DNA of 11,498 nt from positions 1 to 11,498 of the forward strand of contig SVSF01000054.1 in NCBI GenBank assembly GCA_015064425.1, given 5' to 3'. The notes beneath the pieces were generated by a model that searched no databases, was not told where the DNA came from, and saw only the letters and a program-made list of their open reading frames with translations. Origin of the DNA: Oscillospiraceae bacterium (GTDB taxonomy: Bacteria; Bacillota_A; Clostridia; Oscillospirales; CAG-272). Shown here piece after piece: positions 1 to 6,095 of this stretch (positions are counted from its first letter, which is position 1; every line of letters begins with the position of its first letter). Made by a program: the position numbers and the translations under genes.

Positions 1-790
1 TATATGCAGGCTTGATCTCGTAGTTGGATCTATCGTTCTTGTCCGTACTTTCGGAGCTTTCAAAATAGTGCTCTACCCTGTAAGCGGTACCGCTGTTGGC
101 AACGAAGGAGCCGCGGAGAACAACATCGCTGTCGGGCATCTTCATCTGTCCGTTTTCAATAGCGCTGGCACCGCTGCGGATGGACCATCCGCTGAAGGTG
201 TAGCCGGGAGCCGTAGCTGCGGGAGCTATGTCCACGATCTGACCGTATTTGTACTGTACCGTTGCGGGTAATTGAGATGCACCGATCACCGTGTTTATAT
301 ATTCATAGGATACGGAATGGAGGTTTCTCTTGTAATAGAGCTTAAGTGTAAGGGAGCCATCGCCCTTTACTGTACCTTTGGTAACGTTAGCCCCATTGCT
401 GTCGTATGTAAAACCGTCAAAGTGGGGAACTGTTGCAGTTACTTCTGTGCCCGTATTTGCGGTAAAAGTATCGGTATCATCAGCCGTCTGCGCATAATCC
501 ACGGTACCGGGAGTATCGTCAAGTACTTCGAAATAGTACTCTACCTTCCATTCGCTGGGTTCTGCAATAAAGTATCCTACGAAATGGAGATCCTCCGTGG
601 GCATATGGAATGCGGTAGTATTTGCGGGAACGTCGAGATCGTCCTCTACCCATCCCGAGAAAACGTATCCTTCGGGAGCTTCTACCTTAGCAAGATCCAC
701 CACTTCTCCCGAAGCGTAGTCTTTACTTGCGGGAGCGGATGCGGGATATGTGCCCTGAGGTACAAAATCACGGTATTCGTAGCTTACGGT
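1..790 (-). repeat. Alternating InlB-like and MucBP-like protein repeat modules
   Basis: Two InlB-like units start with related sequence, TVSYEYRD (codons near 773-790) and SVSYEYIN (codons near 299-316). They are offset by 474 bp, or 158 residues. Each holds a GY-V/T-FSGW motif and is followed by a unit opening VEYYFE or VEHYFE. The array continues beyond the left edge. The DNA copies have diverged, so this is a protein-level repeat and not a recent duplication. Confidence 0.65.
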
Positions 791-1444
791 ATATTTGTTT
801 ACCGAAGCAACACTCATAAGTACTGCGTCACCTTCGGGCATTGTGAAGCCGTTGTTGGATATGGTAACGTCTGTGGAGCTCCATTCGGAATAACTGTATT
901 CGGGAGTGTTTATGGGCTTCGCAAAGACCTGTACCGCAGCACCGGGGTAACGGTAGAAGGTGCCGTGAGTACGGATGCTGCCTCTTTCATCTATCTGATA
1001 GAGCACCTTGTTTGCCTTAAGTGTGGGGGAGGTAGTGTAAGCCACGTTGATATTGGAGCTGTCCAATATTGCGGCGGTGTCGTTGGTGGGAATATTTTCT
1101 GAGGTGAGAATACCCGCGGCGAATGCATTGTCTATTGCCGTATAGTCGGGCTTGGTCACTATCTCCAGTATAAGCTTTCTGCCGAAGAAATTATTGTCCC
1201 TTGCAGTAGAAGAAATATAGTTTGTATCGTAGTTAAAGCCCTTTACACGGATAGTATCCCCGTCCTCGGAAAGGGTATAGGTAATGGAAGAGTCTGCATC
1301 AACGGGAGCTCTCCAGTTAGCTGCATCGGTAAAATCATTTCCGCCCAGATAGTCGGCAGTCTTTATCTTGATATTTGGCTTTGTGCTGCCTGCCATAAGC
1401 TGGATATCGAAGTAGTCAGAAACAACGTCCAATAGAGTGGCATC
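1..1444 (-). CDS. vWA surface protein, downstream part with InlB-like/MucBP-like repeats (partial, out of frame)
   Basis: My reading of the minus strand from 1444 to base 1 shows about 480 codons without a stop, continuing the vWA protein after the frameshift. It opens with ATLLDVVSDYFDIQLMAGS, a post-vWA linker usual in such adhesins, then an unassigned region of about 200 residues. Alternating modules follow: an InlB B-repeat-like unit (YTVSYEYRDF...GYVFSGW, about 640-790), a MucBP-like unit (WKVEYYFEV...LKLYYKR, about 335-560), a second InlB-like unit (HSVSYEYIN...GYTFSGW, about 180-316) and the start of another MucBP-like unit (YRVEHYFESSES) at the left edge. Such repeats form extended stalks in Gram-positive adhesins. 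There is no credible start codon or ribosome binding site, and a TAA lies directly upstream in this frame, so it is not an independent gene. The C-terminus, where a sortase signal would be expected, lies outside the window. Confidence 0.8.
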
Positions 1445-2412
1445 TTACCAAGCTCCTTGGAGGGGCGTCCCACCGCGGAGGAAATGGTCTGGAAAAGATC
1501 GTTAAGGGCACTCGTATTTGCTGCGGTCATATAGTAGTCCGCGCTGTAAGGTCCTTCGCCCGGCTGGATATTGTAAGAAAAATATACTCTTTCACCGTAG
1601 GCCTTGGGATAGTTGCTGGACACGTAATTCATAAATACGTTGGATCTGTCCGTACCTGCGGGGTTTGCATTATTGAAGATACCGATAGAGAATATGGTCG
1701 CACCCATATCTTTGAGTATCTTTGCATTGTTTACCGCATCATATGCAACTCTTGTGCTGTAGGATGAACTGTGTGTGGGGTCACCGTCCGTAAAGACGAT
1801 AACTACCTTTTCTCTGTTGGCATAAGCACCGTTATTTGCAGTCTGACGTGCGGCGAAAAGCTCTGCTGCGGAATCAAGACCGTAGTCTATGGCGGTAGCA
1901 CCGTTTGCAACAAGACTTCCGACGGTAGTCTTGAGCGCATTGGCTCCGCTTTCATTTACTGTTGTAAAGTTTGCTCGTACGGTACTGTCGGAGGCAAAGC
2001 TTACGATGGCAATGGAGTGCATATCCTTTTCATCCACGCCGCGATTCAGTTCTTCGGTTTTGTCAATAAAGTTGTCAACCGCAGTAACCATAGCGTCAAG
2101 GCGGTCGTCGGATCCCGTGAAGGGATCCTTCATACTTCCGGAAGTATCAAGCACCATTATGATATCTGTAGGCACCGTCTGGGTGCTCAAAGTAACGTGC
2201 CCGGTGGTATATGCTTCAAGTGTGATCTTCATCTCCTCGGATGAAGGGTCGTAGACGGCAGTTTTGGATATTGTAACTCCGTCGCTTGTGTTGGAATTTG
2301 TGGTAGTGCTGGAGATTGGTGCCGGAACGGTAAATACCGAGAGGGGCATCATATTGACCAACATTACCAGACAAATTACCAGGCTCAAAAATCTTTTGAA
2401 TGTTTTTTTCAT
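1363..2412 (-). CDS. Secreted vWA-domain surface protein, N-terminal part (frameshifted)
   Basis: This is the 5' part of a cell-surface adhesin-like gene. Residues 1-30 form a signal peptide (KK-rich start, then a hydrophobic stretch). A von Willebrand factor A domain follows at about residues 82-315, with a complete metal-ion-dependent adhesion site: DTSGSM at 89-94, Thr173 in NGATAIDYG, and Asp209 in VFTDGD. The ATG at 2412 is preceded by a perfect AGGAGG (2419-2424) with 6-nt spacing. After Lys323 the frame runs through 26 unrelated residues to a stop at 1363. The adjacent frame instead continues the expected protein (ATLLDVVSDYFDIQL) to the window edge. One extra base in AAGAT, giving AAGGAT, would restore one protein of more than 800 residues. 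vWA domains of this kind act in adhesion or pilus-tip functions outside the cell; the ligand is unknown. Either the gene is a pseudogene or the base is a sequencing or assembly error. Confidence 0.88.
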   Translation of the reverse strand: MKKTFKRFLSLVICLVMLVNMMPLSVFTVPAPISSTTTNSNTSDGVTISKTAVYDPSSEEMKITLEAYTTGHVTLSTQTVPTDIIMVLDTSGSMKDPFTGSDDRLDAMVTAVDNFIDKTEELNRGVDEKDMHSIAIVSFASDSTVRANFTTVNESGANALKTTVGSLVANGATAIDYGLDSAAELFAARQTANNGAYANREKVVIVFTDGDPTHSSSYSTRVAYDAVNNAKILKDMGATIFSIGIFNNANPAGTDRSNVFMNYVSSNYPKAYGERVYFSYNIQPGEGPYSADYYMTAANTSALNDLFQTISSAVGRPSKELGKMPLYWTLFLTTSISSLWQAAQSQISR

Positions 2413-2486
2413 TTTGATCCTCCTAAAAAAGCTGTCAAAGGGTTAATGTTAGACTTATGAAAAATTTTAAATGTTTTCAAATGGGG

Positions 2487-2535
2487 AAAAAAAGTGCTTT
2501 CTCTCCGCAGTATTGCGGATGAAAGCTGCCGGAAA
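2487..2535 (-). promoter_or_regulatory. Candidate transcription attenuator in the leader of the vWA gene
   Basis: In the minus-strand leader, GCTTTC (2526-2521) pairs with GAAAGC (2501-2496). Inside it CCGCA (2518-2514) pairs with TGCGG (2509-2505) around an AUAC loop. Two bases later comes a run of seven U (2493-2487). This is an intrinsic terminator layout lying between the promoter and the ribosome binding site. An exclusive alternative pairing exists: UUUCC (2535-2531) plus GCAG (2529-2526) can pair with CUGC (2510-2507) plus GGAGA (2506-2502), with one bulged G and one G-U pair, which would break the terminator. I recognise no known riboswitch aptamer. The rest of the 384-bp gap 2413-2796 holds only this leader and the two divergent promoters. 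Confidence 0.55.
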
Positions 2536-2593
2536 TTTCTATGGATGCTTCAATAAAAAAGTCGGTAGATATGTTTTTCTGTTTGTATTTTAA

Positions 2594-2622
2594 ATTATAC
2601 TCTCAGCGTTCTGATGTGTCAA
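2594..2622 (-). promoter_or_regulatory. Consensus sigma-A promoter of the vWA surface-protein gene
   Basis: On the minus strand TTGACA (2622-2617) is separated by exactly 17 bp from TATAAT (2599-2594). The predicted start of transcription is near 2587, giving a leader of about 175 nt before the ATG at 2412. Both hexamers are perfect consensus. Confidence 0.85.
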
Positions 2623-2693
2623 GTGCTTGAGCTACTATTCTTCCTTATATTTTAATATATAACGGATTTTTAAACCGCTTCGGTTACATCTTT

Positions 2694-2719
2694 TTGCAAA
2701 AGAAAAAATATGGTATAAT
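2694..2719 (+). promoter_or_regulatory. Extended -10 promoter of the sigma-factor operon
   Basis: TG at 2711-2712, one base, then TATAAT at 2714-2719 form an extended -10 element about 70 bp before the GTG start at 2797. The -35 is poor: TTGCAA at 2694-2699 lies only 14 bp away, and TTTTTG at 2691-2696 has 17-bp spacing but weak match. An ECF-dependent promoter elsewhere in the gap cannot be excluded. Confidence 0.55.
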
Positions 2720-2796
2720 TTTCAAAAAAGCTGTAACTTTTTCTTGCCTTGAACTGTCTTTATAGGTGAGGCGCCGAAACTGAGGGAGGTGATACG

Positions 2797-3354
2797 GTGG
2801 ACGACAAAAAAATAATAGACCTGTTCCTTGCACGCTCCGAGGAAGCAATAGCAGAAACGGACAAAAAGTACGGAGGGTATCTTAAAAAGATAGCCTATAA
2901 TGTACTTTCATCCCGCGAAGATGCGGAGGAGTGTGTAAACGATACCTTTGCTAAAGCTTGGGAAAGTATACCTCCCGTGATACCTTTGTGTCTTTCCGCA
3001 TTTTTGGGAAGAATAGTTCGAAATTTTGCCATAAACCGTTATTTGAAGGAAAAGGCAGATAAGAGGAAAAGTAATTCGGATCTCGTATTCGAAGAGCTTG
3101 ACTACATATTACCCGATCCATCTGACGGGAGGAGCATAGCAGATGAGATAAGTCTGAAGGCGGCTATAGAGAGCTTTCTTGGAAGGCTCGATCCCGAGAT
3201 GAGGATAATATTTGTTAAAAGATATTGGTATATGCAGTCACTTAAAGATATTGCAAGAGATATGCAGATATCCGAAAGTAAGGTAAAGGTCAGTCTTATG
3301 CGGACAAGACGTAAGCTTAAAGCCCGTCTTGAAGAGGAAGAAATATATTTCTGA
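2797..3354 (+). CDS. ECF-type (sigma-70 family) RNA polymerase sigma factor
   Basis: A 185-residue protein with the two-domain layout of ECF sigma factors, which direct RNA polymerase to promoters for surface or stress functions. Region 2 lies at about residues 8-85 (YLKKIAYNVLSSREDAEECV, then FAKAWESIPP). Region 4 lies at about 118-180, with a helix-turn-helix at 148-172 (SLKDIARDMQISESKVKVSL). The start is GTG at 2797, chosen because GGGAGGTG (2784-2791) sits 5 nt upstream, an almost perfect ribosome binding site; no other nearby start has one. The stop is 18 nt before the next gene, which makes a two-gene unit with the beta-propeller membrane protein. That is a common arrangement of an ECF factor with its membrane partner. 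The target regulon is unknown; the divergent surface-protein gene is a possible target, but its promoter looks like sigma-A. Confidence 0.9.
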   Translation: MDDKKIIDLFLARSEEAIAETDKKYGGYLKKIAYNVLSSREDAEECVNDTFAKAWESIPPVIPLCLSAFLGRIVRNFAINRYLKEKADKRKSNSDLVFEELDYILPDPSDGRSIADEISLKAAIESFLGRLDPEMRIIFVKRYWYMQSLKDIARDMQISESKVKVSLMRTRRKLKARLEEEEIYF

Positions 3355-3372
3355 CCGTGAAAGGAAAGTTTT

Positions 3373-5292
3373 ATGAGAAAAGAAAAGCTTATGAGAGCTA
3401 TCGGTGAGATAGACGAAAAATATTTAAAAGAAGCGGAAGGCAGAAAAAAGAGCTTTTCATGGAAGCGCTTTGCTGCGGTGGCGGCGGTAATATGCCTCTG
3501 TATAGGCACTTTGTCAGCCATACTGTTTATGCCGAGAGGTACCGAGCCGCCTGCTATGGATGAGTACAAGGACAATGAGTACTATCCCATTATAAAGCTG
3601 TTAAGCGATGCGAACTATAAAGCTCCGATGCCCGGTAACTATTTTGGCGGTCTTACAAACCTCGACTTCATCCTTACGAGCAAGGATGAGGCCATGCTGG
3701 AATCTGACTCAGCTCTCAGAGGAGACGGCGCTACCAACGGAGGCTATTTCTATTCCGATAAGAGCGGAGCACAGTACGTGGAGGTAACAGACAATCAGAC
3801 GGAGGGCGTTATCGAATCCGATATCATAAAAAGAAGCGACAGATACGTATATTATATGAGCAGCGAGGAGCTTTTGATATACAGCGTTGCCAAAGAGGAT
3901 ACGGACCTTGTGGGAGCCTTCCGTCTTGACTGTATATTTGATGAATCGAGAGGAGACGGAGAAAGGTACTTCTACGTTAGTGAAAGGGAGATGTATCTTT
4001 CACCCGATTGCAGTACTATAATTCTTATAAGTCCCTTTATGGAAAAACAGCGTTTTGAAAATGCCGAGGCAAGATCCTCAAGCTATATACTTGTAAGTGC
4101 TATCGACGTAAGAGATCCCGCAAATATAAAGGTGGGAGAAAGTACGGTCATAGCAGGCTCATATCATTCGTCCAGACTTACGGGCGGGGATCTTCTCCTT
4201 TTCACAAGATATACGGTAGAGGCTGACCCTGACTATTCAAAACCCTCCACCTTTATTCCCCAGATAGATACGGGAGAGGGTATGGAGTGCATGGAAATAG
4301 ACGACATAGTATATCCCGAGTCTATAAATTCTTCCATATATACCGTAATATGCAGATTCGATGCGGACAGTCTCAGTCTTAAGGATCAGAGTGCCTTCCT
4401 TTCCTACAATGACAGTATCTACGTATCAAAGGGAGCTGTATATCTGAGCCGACGCTTCAATTTTACGGAAGACAGCGGAAGCCGCAAGATCTCCAAGGTA
4501 TGCACGGAGATAGGCGCAGTATCCTATGAGGGGGAGGGACTTGAAGCTATGGGTACCGTTACAGTAGACGGCTACCTTAAAGATCAGTACAGTATGGATG
4601 AGTATGAGGGATTGCTTAGAGTCGTTACCACTACAGACTTCTATTCCTATGAGACCTCGGTATTCGGAGGAAATACAGAGACAGAGACCAGTACCTCAAA
4701 CGGAACCAGTGCCGACCTTTACGTTATCGATATATCTGAATTTGAGATAATAGCTTCTGTTAAACAGTTTGCCCCTTTGGGCGAGACTGTGCGCTCCGTC
4801 CGCTTTGATAAGAACAGCGCATATGTATGCACTGCGATCCAGCTTACGGACCCCGTATTCTTCTTTGATCTTTCCGACGTAAATAATATCACCTATAAGG
4901 ACACGGGCAACATAGACGGATTTTCAAGCTCACTTATTAACTTCGGCGGCGGCTTCCTTTTGGGTGTCGGTGTTGGAGACCGTTCCGATATCGTGAAGCT
5001 AGAGGTATATGAAGAGGGCGAAGAGGGCGTAATATCCGTAGACAAGTTTGAATTTTATAACTCCTACTATTCAAACGACTACAAATCCTATTTCATAGAC
5101 CGAGAAAAATCTCTCTTCGGATTCGGTGTAAACGGGGACTATCAGCTCTTCTGCTTCGATGGTTATAAGCTTCATAAGCTTCTCAGCGTAGAGATGGGAC
5201 GGGATCCCGCGCTTATGAGAGCTTTTGCCGAGGACGGATATATCTATATATTCTGTGACAATATATTCGCGGTCAGAAAGATCGCAGCATAA
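3373..5292 (+). CDS. Membrane-anchored beta-propeller protein, probable partner or anti-sigma of the adjacent ECF factor
   Basis: A 639-residue protein with a short charged cytoplasmic N-terminus (1-31, IGEIDEKYLKEAEGRKK), one membrane segment (about 32-53) and a large extracellular part. The extracellular part resembles the secreted beta-propeller family (Pfam Beta_propel, COG4880). Family-like stretches are NQTEGVIESDIIKRSDRYVY, YVIDISEFEIIASVK, ETVRSVRFDKNSAYVCT and FFFDLSDVNNITY. The ribosome binding site AAGGAAAG (3361-3368) precedes the ATG by 4 nt. The gene lies 18 nt after the sigma gene and ends in the terminator at 5291-5329. From topology and position I infer that the cytoplasmic tail binds the sigma factor while the propeller senses something at the cell surface. 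There is no zinc-binding HxxxCxxC anti-sigma motif, so the anti-sigma role is unproven. Assignment to the propeller family is fairly sure. Confidence 0.82.
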   Translation: MRKEKLMRAIGEIDEKYLKEAEGRKKSFSWKRFAAVAAVICLCIGTLSAILFMPRGTEPPAMDEYKDNEYYPIIKLLSDANYKAPMPGNYFGGLTNLDFILTSKDEAMLESDSALRGDGATNGGYFYSDKSGAQYVEVTDNQTEGVIESDIIKRSDRYVYYMSSEELLIYSVAKEDTDLVGAFRLDCIFDESRGDGERYFYVSEREMYLSPDCSTIILISPFMEKQRFENAEARSSSYILVSAIDVRDPANIKVGESTVIAGSYHSSRLTGGDLLLFTRYTVEADPDYSKPSTFIPQIDTGEGMECMEIDDIVYPESINSSIYTVICRFDADSLSLKDQSAFLSYNDSIYVSKGAVYLSRRFNFTEDSGSRKISKVCTEIGAVSYEGEGLEAMGTVTVDGYLKDQYSMDEYEGLLRVVTTTDFYSYETSVFGGNTETETSTSNGTSADLYVIDISEFEIIASVKQFAPLGETVRSVRFDKNSAYVCTAIQLTDPVFFFDLSDVNNITYKDTGNIDGFSSSLINFGGGFLLGVGVGDRSDIVKLEVYEEGEEGVISVDKFEFYNSYYSNDYKSYFIDREKSLFGFGVNGDYQLFCFDGYKLHKLLSVEMGRDPALMRAFAEDGYIYIFCDNIFAVRKIAA

Positions 5293-5329
5293 AAAGATAT
5301 CCGACGGATCATCCGTCGGATATCTTTTT
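5291..5329. terminator. Bidirectional intrinsic terminator between convergent genes
   Basis: A 19-bp perfect inverted repeat (5291-5309 and 5311-5329) with an A5 run on the left and T5 on the right works in both directions. It overlaps both stop codons: TAA of the beta-propeller gene at 5290-5292 and TAA of the iclR-type gene at 5330-5328. The core is GATATCCGACGGAT. Confidence 0.92.
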
Positions 5330-6089
5330 ATATTGCTCCGAGTCTTGAGGAGATCTTTTCTGCCGCCTCGGTAACTGCGGGTCTTAAAAATTCTATGGCG
5401 TGATCGATGTCCATTCTGAGAGTTGACATTGAGCAGCCGATAGTTCCTGCTACATTTCCCGATATATCGAATACGGGTGCGGCAAGACAGACGATACCGT
5501 TTGAAAATTCTTCGCGGTCAACGGCATAGCCCTGTTCTCTTATCTTTTCCGCTTCTTTGAACATTTCATTAACGCCGGTAATGCTGTTGGGAGTATTTTT
5601 CTTGTGCCCTCGGCTCATATATTCCTCAATAAATTCTTTGCTGCTGTGGGCAAGCAGCACCTTACCGGGGGCAGAGCAGTAAAGTTCGTATCTTCCTCCC
5701 AACACACCTGCCACCTTTACGTCGCCTGTGCCGTCAAGATGCTGAATGTACATTACCTTGTCCTCGCTCAGTATGCCGAGATAAGTGCTTTCTCCCGTCT
5801 TGCTCCAAAGCTCATAAAGAACGGGAGCTCCGGCGGTGCTTAAGCTGAGCCTGCTTACTGCGGCACTTGCTACCTTAAAGGGCTTTAAGGTAAGGCTGTA
5901 CTTTCTGTCAGCGGGATTTTCACAATATACCCAGCCGCATTCTTCAAGAGAATTGAGAATACGGAAGATCATATTTTTGTTTATATCGAGCTTACGGCTC
6001 AGGTCCGAAATGCCCACGGGCTCTCTTTCCGAAGCAATGGCTTCAAGGACTTTTACGGAAATCTCCGCCGCAGGTGCAAAATTAGACAT
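5328..6089 (-). CDS. IclR-family transcriptional regulator of the glycyl-radical operon
   Basis: A 253-residue protein with the usual IclR length and layout. The N-terminal winged helix-turn-helix spans about residues 5-67 (VGISDLSRKLDINKNMIFRI, then LEECGWV). The C-terminal effector-binding domain spans about 80-250, with the hallmark YCSAPGKVLLAH and GYAVDREEFSNGIVCLAAP. IclR proteins bind small carboxylates, sugars or aromatic acids and repress or activate catabolic operons. The gene starts 6 nt after the stop of the glycyl-radical enzyme, with AAGGAG (6101-6106) inside the end of that gene, so the two are co-transcribed and translationally close. I infer that it controls the operon promoter at 9218-9246 and its own level, and that its ligand relates to the enzyme's substrate or product. 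It ends in the shared terminator at 5291-5329. Confidence 0.93.
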   Translation of the reverse strand: MSNFAPAAEISVKVLEAIASEREPVGISDLSRKLDINKNMIFRILNSLEECGWVYCENPADRKYSLTLKPFKVASAAVSRLSLSTAGAPVLYELWSKTGESTYLGILSEDKVMYIQHLDGTGDVKVAGVLGGRYELYCSAPGKVLLAHSSKEFIEEYMSRGHKKNTPNSITGVNEMFKEAEKIREQGYAVDREEFSNGIVCLAAPVFDISGNVAGTIGCSMSTLRMDIDHAIEFLRPAVTEAAEKISSRLGAI

Positions 6090-6095
6090 ATAAGA

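Noticed and set aside
272..1102. Long plus-strand open frame rich in Cys, Gly and Val
   Set aside because: It is antisense to the continuous repeat-containing frame of the vWA surface protein, has no ribosome binding site, and has the odd composition typical of a shadow frame.
1440..1450. Programmed -1 ribosomal frameshift in the vWA gene
   Set aside because: The sequence around the shift (GGTAAGATG on the minus strand) is not an X-XXY-YYZ slippery site, and no strong downstream pseudoknot was evident. Mutation or error is simpler.
2433..2438. TTGACA on the minus strand near the vWA ribosome binding site
   Set aside because: The matching -10 would lie inside the coding region around the start codon and none is present. 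The promoter at 2594-2622 is complete.
2461..2590. Known riboswitch class (cyclic di-GMP, T-box) in the vWA leader
   Set aside because: I could not find the conserved core of either class, so only a generic attenuator is proposed.
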